DNA from: Ferrovibrio xuzhouensis
GTDB taxonomy: Bacteria; Pseudomonadota; Alphaproteobacteria; Ferrovibrionales; Ferrovibrionaceae
Direction: 5' to 3'
Length of the DNA: 64,000 bases
Assembly: GCF_042648965.1 (NCBI RefSeq)
Contig: NZ_JBHRYJ010000004.1
Coordinates: forward strand, 248,001-312,000
Shown here piece by piece: positions 9,259 to 17,824 of the stretch; position 1 is the first letter of the stretch, and each line of letters begins with the position of its first letter. The notes beneath the pieces are model-generated. The model worked only from the letters and a program-made list of their open reading frames with translations, ran no database searches and was not told the origin of the DNA. Made by a program: the position numbers and the translations under genes.

Positions 9259-11531
9259 GCGTTCCGCGCCACATAGAAACGCACCTGGCCGCCATGCCCG
9301 GCGGTGACACTGGCAACCTCCAGCGGTGCGAAAGTCAGCATCTGGCGCTGCCGCAGATCGGCGGGCGGCCGGTCGGCGCGATAGAAGCCGATGCGCGGGT
9401 CGTTGCGCGGATCGCTATCGATCCAGGCAACGCCGGGCACGGCGCTGGCCTGTTCGAGGATGTCGCTCAGACGCAGCGGCGCGCCGAGCCGCAGGCTGTC
9501 GGGATTGAAGAAGGCCGGGCTGCCATCCGGCAGGTAGCCGGTGCCGAAGCGCCGGTTCAGCTCGGCGCGGATGGCGCTGGCCTCCGCACTGGCCGTGCAA
9601 TAGACCACGAGACCGAGGACGATGCCGATCTGCCGCGGTTCCGTGATCGCCACCTGGACGCCGCCGCAGCGGAAGCGGTCGATATGGGCCTGCAGTGCCG
9701 TCCTGAATGCGGCGTCGAGCGGTGCCGCCCCCGTGCGTTCGACGGCAATCTCCATGACGCGCCAGCTGCCCGACCAGCCCGCCTGCGCGGCGGCCTGCAG
9801 TACGCTGGGAAAACTTCCGGCGCGCAGGGCGTAATCGGCCGGCGTGACGCAACGCTGCTGCCGGCGGAAGGCCTGCGGCGCGGTCAGGCGGGCATCGGCC
9901 AGCGCCTCGGGTTCCAGTCCGCCTGCTGCCGGCAGCGGGTTACGGACCGCAGTGATCGTCGCCACCGGTATGCCGCCGCCCAGTACGGCATCGATGGCAT
10001 CGGCACCGACATTGCCGGCGCTGCCGCCACCCTTGCGCAGAACCAGCGTGAACCGGCTGCCGGGCGCCGGCCGGCGGCCATATTGGCCATCGCCGAAGCG
10101 CAGGCGGTTCCACCCGGCGGCATCGGGTTCCACGGTAACGGCACGCATGAAGCCGTTGCGGTCGAGCAGGTCGATGCAGGGCTGCCAGGCATTGCCCTGC
10201 GCATCGGTCAGGCTCAGCTGCGGCACGGCCAGGCGCGGGTCCTGATCCAGGCAGAGGGCTGCCGGCAACGTCGCGGCGGGTGCCGCAGTGGCATAGACCA
10301 GCGGCCCCTGCGGCAGGGCCGGCTGGTAAGTGCTGGCGAAAAGCACAGGATCCGGCAATGCTACCGCCGGCTGCCAGGCGCCTTCGTCGGCCAGCAGGAT
10401 ATTGCCTAGCGCCACGCTGATTCCGTCGATCCGTTGGCCGGCGATGGTCGCTGTCACCGTCAGCGGGAATTGCAGGGCATCGCTCTGGTCCCAGCGGACC
10501 TCGACGCCATCCGCCGTGGCCGTCACGCCGGTCAGCCGCACGGCCTGGCGCCGCTCTGGATTGCCCGGCTCGATCCGCGCGCTGGCCGGATTGCGGATTT
10601 CCTCGAAGACCAGGATGTCGCCGGGCCGCAGCGTGGCAGAGGCAGCCAGTCGCGCCGCCGTCGCGCCCTGCGGAATCACGTGGCTGCCGGCCCGGGGCGG
10701 CGACCATAGGGCGATGCGGTTGCAGCCCGGATCTAGGCTCGCCCCGGCCATGGCGGCGAAAACGCGGCTGCCGGCGGCGAAGGTGATGCCGGCCGGCAGA
10801 ACCATCGGCGCGTTGACCGCCACATGAATCCAGGCCCTGGCATTGCAGCCTTCATGCAGGCGATAGTCGATCAGGCGAAGATGACGCCGCACCGACCGGC
10901 GCAGCCGTGCCGTGCCCAGATAGGCTTCGGTTGCCACCGCATCCTGGAAATAGCTGAGCTGGTCGGCGGCATAGGCCAGCGCCTCGACCAGCATGACCGG
11001 AAAATCCGCCGCCCCCTGGCCACCATCGAAGCCGGGCACGGCAATGCTGAGCTGGTCCAGCATGGCCTGGCGTAGGGCCGGATAGTCGCGTGCCAGGTAA
11101 TCCAGCGCGGCATTGACTGGTAGGGTGGCCGGTGCGGCCGCAACGGCCGCCTCGGCCGCGTCGAACAGTGTGGCGGCCGGCGCGCCGAGCAGGAAGCCGG
11201 CATAATTGGCTGCCGGATCTATGACATCGTCGAGGCCGACCAGCGTGAGGATGACCGGCGACGGATCGTCGTTGCCGGCGACGAGGGTCAGCGGCCGCAG
11301 ATCTTCCAGCGTGACCGTCAGCGGCGCCGCCGGGCTCGGCGGCGTCACCGCACGCACCGCAAGATCACTCGCCGGCGCCCCCTGTACAGTGGTCAGCCGG
11401 ATATTGCCTGTCGTAACGGGGCCGGGCGCGTCCGGCGGATCGAAGCGCAGGCCCAGCAGCCATTGCCGTCCGTCGCCCTTGCGGACCGTGATGCCGGCGA
11501 GCCGCGTCAGCAACGATGCTGTGACCGCCAT
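9255..11531 (-). CDS. Baseplate-J-like assembly protein (gp6-type wedge)
   Basis: This 758-aa protein belongs to the same family as the next gene but lacks the kelch insert. The start at ATG 11531 lies five bases after the gp25 stop; a longer upstream frame to 11675 overlaps gp25 and was rejected. Residues about 165-230 hold the family signature (FPVMLVEALAYAADQLSYFQD, then AYLGTARLRRSVRRH). The C-terminal third has the gpJ-like FGDGQYGRRPAPG, GSAGNVGADAID and NPLPAAGG blocks. In phage tails this protein forms the inner wedge ring around the hub. The stop overlaps the next start (ATGA). Two tandem gpJ paralogs suggest a heteromeric wedge, as with T4 gp6 and gp7 (inference). Confidence 0.85.
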   Translation of the reverse strand: MAVTASLLTRLAGITVRKGDGRQWLLGLRFDPPDAPGPVTTGNIRLTTVQGAPASDLAVRAVTPPSPAAPLTVTLEDLRPLTLVAGNDDPSPVILTLVGLDDVIDPAANYAGFLLGAPAATLFDAAEAAVAAAPATLPVNAALDYLARDYPALRQAMLDQLSIAVPGFDGGQGAADFPVMLVEALAYAADQLSYFQDAVATEAYLGTARLRRSVRRHLRLIDYRLHEGCNARAWIHVAVNAPMVLPAGITFAAGSRVFAAMAGASLDPGCNRIALWSPPRAGSHVIPQGATAARLAASATLRPGDILVFEEIRNPASARIEPGNPERRQAVRLTGVTATADGVEVRWDQSDALQFPLTVTATIAGQRIDGISVALGNILLADEGAWQPAVALPDPVLFASTYQPALPQGPLVYATAAPAATLPAALCLDQDPRLAVPQLSLTDAQGNAWQPCIDLLDRNGFMRAVTVEPDAAGWNRLRFGDGQYGRRPAPGSRFTLVLRKGGGSAGNVGADAIDAVLGGGIPVATITAVRNPLPAAGGLEPEALADARLTAPQAFRRQQRCVTPADYALRAGSFPSVLQAAAQAGWSGSWRVMEIAVERTGAAPLDAAFRTALQAHIDRFRCGGVQVAITEPRQIGIVLGLVVYCTASAEASAIRAELNRRFGTGYLPDGSPAFFNPDSLRLGAPLRLSDILEQASAVPGVAWIDSDPRNDPRIGFYRADRPPADLRQRQMLTFAPLEVASVTAGHGGQVRFYVARNA

Positions 11532-11536
11532 CGCCG

Positions 11537-11902
11537 TCAGTCCGCCAGACTGCGCAGGAAAGTATCGGTCTGCCGTTCCTGGCTGACCAGCACGGTATAG
11601 ACAACCGTCACCGACAGCATGGAATCGGCGCTTGCCACGGCCACCTGTTCGACCTGGATGCGCTCCCCCAGCCATTCCAGCAGGGCGGCCTGGATGGTGA
11701 ATTCCAGCGCCGTCGCCATTTCGTCGCTGGCCGGGGCGAAGACGAACTGCTGCAGGCCGCTGCCGAAGGTCGGCCGGTTGACCCGTTCGCCCGGCGCCGT
11801 GAATAGCACCTGCTCGATCATGTTGCGCAGACTCTGTGCCGGCGTCGCCAGCATGGTGCGCCCGTCCGGACCGATCTGCAGGGGCAGCAGCAACGTATTC
11901 AT
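11537..11902 (-). CDS. GPW/gp25-family baseplate protein
   Basis: The protein has 121 aa. The block SLRNMIEQVLFTAPGERVNRP followed by FGSGLQQFVF at about residues 25-55 is the typical gp25 core, and it ends with the usual beta-hairpin (LSVTVVYTVLVSQERQ). Family role: gp25 sits where sheath meets baseplate and nucleates sheath polymerisation. The start at ATG 11902 overlaps the PAAR-like stop by ATGA; the reading frame continues upstream, but that part has unrelated composition. It lies directly before the two gpJ genes, the usual gp25-gpJ-gpI order. Confidence 0.9.
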   Translation of the reverse strand: MNTLLLPLQIGPDGRTMLATPAQSLRNMIEQVLFTAPGERVNRPTFGSGLQQFVFAPASDEMATALEFTIQAALLEWLGERIQVEQVAVASADSMLSVTVVYTVLVSQERQTDTFLRSLAD

Positions 11903-12240
11903 TGCGACTTCACCCGCGGCGGCACCGGCGGGATGATGGCCTTGCCCTGCATGATGCCCTCGGCGCTGAAGCACAGGCCGTTGGAATTCTGCAGCAGCGC
12001 GACGCCGCCGGCCTTGCTGCGCATGGTGCCGGTGATCCACTGCACGCGGATGCAGGGCTGCGGCTTCGGCCCGCCGGGCGTCGGAATGGTGAAGGGGCAG
12101 CCGGCGATGGGATAGCCGCCCAGCAGCATCAGGATCGGCCGGCCGGTCGCCTTGACCCGCGGATTGCCGCCGGTCGGCATCACCGTGCCGCCATGCGGGC
12201 ATTTGATCTGGGTGCCGAAGGGAATGAGGGAAACGCCCAT
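11899..12240 (-). CDS. PAAR-like spike-tip protein
   Basis: This 113-aa protein begins MGVSLIPFGTQIKCPHGG and has Gly/Pro-rich turns (MPTGGNPR, IPTPGGPKPQPC). Cysteines lie at about 14, 48, 62 and 90. It resembles the PAAR-like (Afp10/Pvc10 type) proteins that cap the VgrG/gpV spike in eCIS; those small beta-cones bind metal and pierce the target membrane. Position supports this, as it falls between the gpV-like spike and gp25. The start codon shares one base with the spike stop (TGATG), and the stop overlaps gp25 by ATGA. Assignment relies on length, composition and context more than on a strict motif. Confidence 0.72.
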   Translation of the reverse strand: MGVSLIPFGTQIKCPHGGTVMPTGGNPRVKATGRPILMLLGGYPIAGCPFTIPTPGGPKPQPCIRVQWITGTMRSKAGGVALLQNSNGLCFSAEGIMQGKAIIPPVPPRVKSQ

Positions 12241-12830
12241 CAGGTCACCTCGAAGGCGCCGTTGTTGATGCTGACCTTGACCCGCTGCAGCGCCACCGTG
12301 GCACCGCCATGCTTCAGCACCAGGCCATTCGAGGTCATGCCGATGTTGCCGGGCGGCAGGCTGATATCGATGCCGTTCTTGCGCAGCTGCAATTTCACCG
12401 AGGCCAGCGAGATCGTCACGCCGTCATCGGCGGCCGATATCCTGATCGGCACTGAGACGGCGGGGGAGCCGACCGTCAGGATGGTGCCTCCCTTGCGCTG
12501 GCGGTTGTCCAGCGTCAGGCTGATATATTCGGTGTCCCAGAATTTGGTCGCCGGCGATACGGCCTTGGCCGGCAGCTCGCCCTTGCCCCAGAAACAGCCG
12601 CTCCAGATCGGATAATCGATATTGCCGGCCTCGAATTCGACCCAGACATTGGCGCCGACTGGCGGCATCGCATAAAAGCCGACATTCTTGCCGGCATAAG
12701 GCACGGAAGGCATCGCCCAGTTCTTCGCATTGCCCATCACCGCCGGACAGCTCACCAGCAGGCGGGCCTGATTCTCGGGATCGACATTCTGTTCGACCTT
12801 GCCGCGATATTTCCCGAAAAATGATGTCAT
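12240..12830 (-). CDS. gpV / VgrG-like baseplate spike protein
   Basis: The protein has 196 aa. Residues 5-75 form an OB-fold-like start, FFGKYRGKVEQNVDPENQAR, leading to MPPVGANVWVEFEAGNIDYP and PIWSGCFWG. That is the classical gp5/gpV/VgrG OB signature (gA.VWVeFe.Gd...P.w.G). The C-terminal half (about 95-196) is repetitive beta-strand (ISLTLDNRQ, ISAADDGVTISL, IDISLPPGN, VKVSINNGAF), consistent with the triple-stranded beta-helix needle. Role: trimeric puncturing spike below the hub. ATGA overlap with the hub gene upstream; one-base overlap with the PAAR-like gene downstream. Confidence 0.88.
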   Translation of the reverse strand: MTSFFGKYRGKVEQNVDPENQARLLVSCPAVMGNAKNWAMPSVPYAGKNVGFYAMPPVGANVWVEFEAGNIDYPIWSGCFWGKGELPAKAVSPATKFWDTEYISLTLDNRQRKGGTILTVGSPAVSVPIRISAADDGVTISLASVKLQLRKNGIDISLPPGNIGMTSNGLVLKHGGATVALQRVKVSINNGAFEVT

Positions 12831-13975
12831 GGCCGCACCAGCGGTTTCAGGGCTGCGATGCCGCCGCGGTTGAGGCGGAATTTCTGCCGGAAGCTGCCGC
12901 GCGCCAGCTGATGCGTGACTTCGGCCACATAATAATCGCCATCATAGGTCCGGCCGACACCGCGCACGCCGACCAGGCCGGCGGCGCGCAGGATATTGCC
13001 ATAGGCCAGCGCATCGAGTTCGCCCTCGGCGATCATGGTCCGCTGTGAACTGCTGTCGGTGCGCCCCTGCGCCAGCGCCCGCGCCTGGGCATAGGTCAGC
13101 CCCTCCGCACCGTCGAGCAATGCCTGACGGCCGTCGCTGCCCCAGGCCTGCAGGGCCGGCGTGCGGCCGAGCGCCGGCCAGGATGCCTTGGTGACGGCGA
13201 TGCTGCTGGCCTTGTTGGTCGCCGGGTCCATGATCTGGCCGGCCGTGGCGGCGGCGGCCAGCGCATCGGTGCGGAAACTGATCGAATCGACATTGGTCTC
13301 GCCGCTCATGGCGACCGTCAGGGCCGGCTGCGGCAGCCCGATCAGGCGCGGCGGCCCCCAATAAGCAATATTGCTGAGCGGCACGCGGCCGGGCCGCACT
13401 TGGAAGACATAGCCGAAGCGCGCCGCCATGGTTAGCAGATAGCCAAGGTCGGTATCATGCTGCATCGGCATGCGCTGGGTCGGCGGCGGCACCACGATCA
13501 CCGGTGGCGGCATCACCTGCGGCAGGATGCCGTAGCGGCCATAGGACAGAATGATCTTGCTGGCGATGACATTCTCGCTCTGCGCCGGATGGGCTGCGGT
13601 CTTCGCCTCGCGGTCCATCGCCACGCTGAGATCCTCGCCGGTCAGGACCAGCCTGGCGCTGCCATCGCCCTGGCTGGGCTGCAGCTCCTGGCGCGTGATC
13701 AGTCCGTCGATCAGCACAGTCGGCACGGCGTTGAATGTCACCAGTACGACAACCCGGCTCCAGGGCGCCAGGCTGCGCTCCTTCAGCAGTGGATAGTCGA
13801 TCAGGTCAAACGGTGAGCCGCGGCTGGCTCCGAAAACGAGCTGGAAGCCGCTGCGGCCCTCCATCGCCTCAGTGATCTCGACGGATTCCAGCAGGTCAAC
13901 CGTCGCCGGCAGCAGCGGTTTGGGCACCGACGGCCCGGCCAGCACGGTCATGGTGATGCCGCGCGCCGCCGTCAT
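12827..13975 (-). CDS. gpD-like baseplate hub protein
   Basis: This 382-aa protein resembles the phage late-control gpD / T4 gp27 hub family. It has an N-terminal beta domain with VDLLESVEITEAMEGRSGFQ, then FDLIDYPLL and VVVLVTFNAVPTVLIDGLI, a pattern seen in eCIS hubs (Pvc8 N-terminal type). A central segment GYLLTMAARFGYVFQVRPG at about 180-200 matches the hub's second barrel. The C-terminus (YVAEVTHQLARGSFRQKFRLNR) has the terminal strand of that fold. Role: symmetry adapter between the six-fold tube and the three-fold spike. It is coupled by ATGA overlaps to both LysM and spike genes. Confidence 0.82.
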   Translation of the reverse strand: MTAARGITMTVLAGPSVPKPLLPATVDLLESVEITEAMEGRSGFQLVFGASRGSPFDLIDYPLLKERSLAPWSRVVVLVTFNAVPTVLIDGLITRQELQPSQGDGSARLVLTGEDLSVAMDREAKTAAHPAQSENVIASKIILSYGRYGILPQVMPPPVIVVPPPTQRMPMQHDTDLGYLLTMAARFGYVFQVRPGRVPLSNIAYWGPPRLIGLPQPALTVAMSGETNVDSISFRTDALAAAATAGQIMDPATNKASSIAVTKASWPALGRTPALQAWGSDGRQALLDGAEGLTYAQARALAQGRTDSSSQRTMIAEGELDALAYGNILRAAGLVGVRGVGRTYDGDYYVAEVTHQLARGSFRQKFRLNRGGIAALKPLVRP

Positions 13976-14328
13976 GTCGATTCATCCTGCTGCGGCGTGT
14001 CCTGCGCCGGCCAGCCGGTCTCGGCCTGCGGCAGCGGGATCGCCAGCCGACGACCGAGTTCGGCCAGCAATGCCTGCGGTCGCATGGCATTGTTGGCATC
14101 GGCGATGCGCCATGCCTGCTCGGTATCACCGAAACTGCGATAGGCGATATTGTCGAGCCGCTCGCCAGCCTGCACCGTCACTTCCCCCACAGTGGGGATA
14201 TCCGCGCCCTGCGGCAGGAAACGCCGCAGGCGGTAGCGGACAGTGCGGCCATCAGGTTGCGGCAGCCGGCCGATGCTGGCGCTGTCGTCATTCTGGGCAT
14301 AGCGGCTGTTGGCTTGGAGGATGGTCAT
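13972..14328 (-). CDS. LysM-domain tail protein (Afp7/Pvc7 C-terminal type)
   Basis: The protein has 118 aa. Residues about 50-100 form a LysM-like unit: GEVTVQAGERLDNIAYRSFGD, then WRIADANNAMRP and LAIPLP. Small LysM proteins (gp53/gpX-like) in contractile tails bind the hub-tube junction, not peptidoglycan. ATG 14328 was chosen because the preceding gene ends at 14340 and the upstream frame reads through that gene. In Afp/PVC the LysM part is fused to the tube-initiator domain; here it is a separate cistron 11 bases after it. The stop overlaps the hub gene start by ATGA. Confidence 0.8.
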   Translation of the reverse strand: MTILQANSRYAQNDDSASIGRLPQPDGRTVRYRLRRFLPQGADIPTVGEVTVQAGERLDNIAYRSFGDTEQAWRIADANNAMRPQALLAELGRRLAIPLPQAETGWPAQDTPQQDEST

Positions 14329-14339
14329 GACGGGTCCGG

Positions 14340-14990
14340 CTATTTGAGTATTGCGGCGCCGGTGGCGGCGATGTTGCTGACGCTGGCCACCATCGCCATC
14401 GCCTCCTTGACGATCTGGTAGGACAGGAAGGTGTAATAGCCGGCCTGGCGGCGGGTGAAGTTCTGGTAGGTCAGCACCCGCAGTTGCAGGTCGGCTTCGG
14501 CGATCAGCGGATTGAGGTTGTTGTCGTGATACTGCTCGGTGACGCTGTAGCTCTCGACCGTCACCGGCATCACCCGCCGCAAGCCCCAGATGAACAGCGT
14601 CAGCGGTGCCTCGGGTGGCTGTACCTCCATCGTGCCCATGGCCGCGAGCACGGCATTCTTGATGACCAGCAGGCTCTTCGGATACATCAGCATCTCGAGC
14701 GCGGCGAGCTGCGGATAGACGCTGCCACCGGTAACCGTGCCGGCCACCGGCATCTGTTCTTCGGCATTGATGGTGACCTTGAGTGAGATCTTCTCGGTCG
14801 GCGGCCCGGTCAGGCGCTGGGCACCGACCGGCACGGCAGCGGCGCCGCCTGGCGGCGCTGCGGGCGTCAGCGAGCGGGTCAGTTCCGCCGGGTTGTACTG
14901 GAAGATCACCACGCTGGCTAAAGGATTGAACGGATCGAGCGCGACGATGGCGCCCTTGGTCAGCCGCGCATTGTTGACCGGCGACGTCAT
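14340..14990 (-). CDS. Contractile injection system tube-initiator protein (CIS_tube domain)
   Basis: This 216-aa protein carries the eCIS tube-protein signature: LASVVIFQYNPAELTRSL at residues 24-41 and EKISLKVTINAEEQMP at about 64-80. Later blocks are LLFIWG-like strands and a YHDNNLNPLIAEADLQLRVL segment near 165-185. In Afp/PVC the homolog (Afp7/Pvc7 N-terminus) forms the first ring linking hub and inner tube. ATG 14990 overlaps the DUF4157 stop by ATGA; a longer frame to 15134 lies inside that gene and is not credible. The C-terminal tail is helical (IVKEAMAMVASVSNIAATG). Confidence 0.83.
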   Translation of the reverse strand: MTSPVNNARLTKGAIVALDPFNPLASVVIFQYNPAELTRSLTPAAPPGGAAAVPVGAQRLTGPPTEKISLKVTINAEEQMPVAGTVTGGSVYPQLAALEMLMYPKSLLVIKNAVLAAMGTMEVQPPEAPLTLFIWGLRRVMPVTVESYSVTEQYHDNNLNPLIAEADLQLRVLTYQNFTRRQAGYYTFLSYQIVKEAMAMVASVSNIAATGAAILK

Positions 14991-17824
14991 AGCCGCAGGC
15001 TCCATTTCCACAGGTCGGTGATGCCTGCGCGTGCGGCCGGTGCGGCGGCGGTGGCACCGGAAGCCACCCCGGAAAGAGCAGCAAGTTGCGGCGTGCCGCC
15101 CACCGGGTTGGCATTGATCGTCGTCCATAGCCACGCGGCTGGCGCAGCGATCTGGTTGCTGATCCAGTCCCTGAACTGCAATTCAAGCGGCTTGCCGACG
15201 ATGGCGGTCTGCGTGATGGCCGGCGATGTCGCCGTCGCAGCCATCATCTGGGTCCTTTGGGCGTTCGGTGCAGCCGTGTTCTGGATGGCCGTGCGGGTCG
15301 CGCCGGCGGTGCCGCGCATGCCCGTGAACGGAACCGAGGCGGCGGCATCCTGCGGACCGATATTGGGGATGCCGGTATTATTGCCTGCCGCCGCGATGGA
15401 GGCGGCCGTCGCAACACCAAGCTGGGCTTTCGGCAGGGTTCCCATGACGCCGGCAAGACGCGTTCTGCCGGCGGCACCGCCGCCAGGATCGCCACGACCG
15501 GCACCGACATGGATTGCGAGCACGGCCGCCCTGGCTTCAGGCCTGGTGAAATTGGTCATGACCGCGTTGATGTTGGTACCGGCATTGGCGACAATCACAA
15601 TCCGGATTTTAGTCGCCAGCTGCGCATCGGTTTTTCCAGCTATCCCGCCATATCCGAAAAAACTGGCGGGGAATTGGCCCAACAAATAATTTGCGGCATT
15701 CTGGATTTGGAGCGTCGGCTGACCTTCGATGGTTGATTCGATCACGGCGTTGTTGGGGAAGGCGCCAGCTGCACCGGTCAAACCATTCGCTGCCGAAAGG
15801 CCGGCGTAAAGATTTGCTGTCGAATAATTGCTCAAAGCAGTGACTAGCGGGGCGCGAGTAATGCGCGACAGGATGTCACCGCGGGCATCGGCGGTCATGC
15901 CGGCAATGATGCCGCGGCGGGTGGCATGATGAATCTTGCCGAGGCCGCGGCCGGGAATGCCCTCGAGTGGCATGCTCTCGAACACCACCTCGCCATTGAC
16001 CGGGGTGCTGACCTCGATGGCCTCGTCGGGCCGTACACCAGGCAGGTACCAGGGCCCGCCGGCGGCGGCATTCTGGTATGCCGGTGGCAGCGCGTTGTTC
16101 ATCAACGCGCCGAATTCCGCCTGGGTGCCGATGGCCCATTGTTCACCGCCGATGCATTCCTGCCGGGCGGCATTGCGATAGGTGCCAAGCTGGGCGGCGC
16201 CGGCGCCGGGCGTGTGTTTGGGCTTGATCTCGTAGATTCGATAATGCGCGGTGTCCGCCAGATCGAGGAAGAAGCAGTTGCCGCCACCGGGGTCCTGGAC
16301 CTGGTATTCCTTCTCGACGGTCGGATTGGCGCGGGTGATATAGCTCTGGATGACGATCTGCTCGGGGCTGCCCGACGAGCGGTTGGTGCCCTTGCATAGC
16401 CGCTGGATCGTCGCACGCGATACCGGCGAGATGGCCGGCGCACCGGCACCGATCGCCGGGCCGGCCGCACCCTGTTGCACCGCATGGGTCAGTTCATGCG
16501 CCAGCAGCCGCCGGCCACTATCGGAACCGGGCGTGTATTCACCCTGGTTCAGCACCACGTTGTGGCCGTAGGTGAAGGCGCGTGCATTGATGCTGTCGGC
16601 CGCAGCGGCGGCTTGGCCATCGGTATGCAGGCGAATGCCGCTGAGATCGCGGCCGAGCCGCGGCTCGAAGAAGCCGCGCTCGTCGCCCGACAGCGGCCGG
16701 CCGCCGCCGCTGGGTAGCCCGACCGCGGACAGGGACACGGCCGCGTCCCCGCCGGGCCGGCGGGATTTCATCTGGCCGAACAGCCGTTTTCGGTCCTCGT
16801 CGGAAAGAAACGGGAAGCTCTGACTGGCCCAACTCTGGCCGGTTGTACCGAAACCGAAGCCGAAGCCGCTGTTGCCTGTACTGCCGAAGCCGAACGCGGG
16901 GCTGCCGGATACCGGCGGACTCTGGAACTGGAAACTGGTGCTGGCCGTGGCGGCAGCTACCGCCGTCGCTCTGCGGCGACCGCTGGTAGCGCTGCTGCGG
17001 TTTCTGCCGGCTGTCGGCCGTTTTTTACTGCGCTTGAAAGCGGTCGGCGTGATGCCAAACTCTTCCAGCGTGATGGCCCGGGCCTGCTCATCCCATGGCG
17101 ATACAGGCGGGGCTTGCGTGGTCGAAGGGGCAGGTGGAGTCGGCACCACCTCGCCCCGATTGCGCTTGGCTGATCGGAGCCGCCGTGGCCTGTCTTCATC
17201 GTCCTCATAGCTGACCAAGGGCTGGTCATCATCGTCTTCCAGCGGTGCTAAAGCCGCTGCCGACGGCGTCGAGGATCGGGGCCGCCGGATCGCAGGCGTC
17301 TGTTGCTGTCGCGATTCAAAGCTTGGCATTCCACTGGAAGTCTGGGCCGAGGACTGAGCGGTTGGGAGTTGGAATGCGGCCGCATAGGGCGATTGCGCCT
17401 GCTGTTGGGCTAATGCCTGCTGCTGCGCTGCTTCCTGTTCGACCTCGGCATCACCGTCGCCGACCCAAGGATCGCATGCTCCCTCATAGCATTCACGCTG
17501 CACCAGCACGTCGCCGCCGCCGGCATCCTGCCGGGTACTGTCCTGTTTCTGCTTCTGCTCGGCCTCGCACTGCTTGCAGGCGCGCTGCACCAGCCCCATG
17601 CTGCCGGCTGGTGCCCAGGGCATGCCGGACTGCAGGCTCGGCGATGCTGCACCGGGCTGCGGCATGCGCATGATCTGGTCGGCCACCGCATCGGCCTCGC
17701 GTTCATGATGGTCGCCCGGCTTACTGATGCTCAGTTTGGCCTGCAGGCGCGGGGCTGGCCGGGGTGCCGCCTGCACTGCCGCGGGTGCCGGGCGGATCGG
17801 CGGGGCGAAGGCGGCGCCGCTCAT
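14987..17824 (-). CDS. DUF4157-domain eCIS cargo/toxin-like protein with PD-(D/E)XK-like C-terminal half
   Basis: This 945-aa protein is the most cargo-like member of the cluster. Residues 33-54 (ISKPGDHHEREADAVADQIM) and a CKQCEAEQ block at 83-90 are the usual N-terminus of DUF4157 proteins. Residues 90-340 are low-complexity (Gln, Ser/Pro, acidic 196-211, Gly-Phe 310-327). DUF4157 itself spans about 372-450 and ends in LLAHELTHAVQQ, a zincin-like HExxH (H443, E444, H447). From 475 onward the family is not recognised. The segment FLDLADTAHYRIYEIKPKH with following QLGTY (519-549) has the D...ExK...Q pattern of restriction-fold toxins (D521/D524, E532, K534). Function as nuclease or protease is inference. 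ATGA overlaps on both sides. Confidence 0.8.
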   Translation of the reverse strand: MSGAAFAPPIRPAPAAVQAAPRPAPRLQAKLSISKPGDHHEREADAVADQIMRMPQPGAASPSLQSGMPWAPAGSMGLVQRACKQCEAEQKQKQDSTRQDAGGGDVLVQRECYEGACDPWVGDGDAEVEQEAAQQQALAQQQAQSPYAAAFQLPTAQSSAQTSSGMPSFESRQQQTPAIRRPRSSTPSAAALAPLEDDDDQPLVSYEDDEDRPRRLRSAKRNRGEVVPTPPAPSTTQAPPVSPWDEQARAITLEEFGITPTAFKRSKKRPTAGRNRSSATSGRRRATAVAAATASTSFQFQSPPVSGSPAFGFGSTGNSGFGFGFGTTGQSWASQSFPFLSDEDRKRLFGQMKSRRPGGDAAVSLSAVGLPSGGGRPLSGDERGFFEPRLGRDLSGIRLHTDGQAAAAADSINARAFTYGHNVVLNQGEYTPGSDSGRRLLAHELTHAVQQGAAGPAIGAGAPAISPVSRATIQRLCKGTNRSSGSPEQIVIQSYITRANPTVEKEYQVQDPGGGNCFFLDLADTAHYRIYEIKPKHTPGAGAAQLGTYRNAARQECIGGEQWAIGTQAEFGALMNNALPPAYQNAAAGGPWYLPGVRPDEAIEVSTPVNGEVVFESMPLEGIPGRGLGKIHHATRRGIIAGMTADARGDILSRITRAPLVTALSNYSTANLYAGLSAANGLTGAAGAFPNNAVIESTIEGQPTLQIQNAANYLLGQFPASFFGYGGIAGKTDAQLATKIRIVIVANAGTNINAVMTNFTRPEARAAVLAIHVGAGRGDPGGGAAGRTRLAGVMGTLPKAQLGVATAASIAAAGNNTGIPNIGPQDAAASVPFTGMRGTAGATRTAIQNTAAPNAQRTQMMAATATSPAITQTAIVGKPLELQFRDWISNQIAAPAAWLWTTINANPVGGTPQLAALSGVASGATAAAPAARAGITDLWKWSLRL

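Noticed and set aside
14987..17824. Calling the DUF4157 protein an active metalloprotease
   Set aside because: HExxH is present, but the domain in this family mostly lacks shown protease activity and may serve as a loading or structural module.
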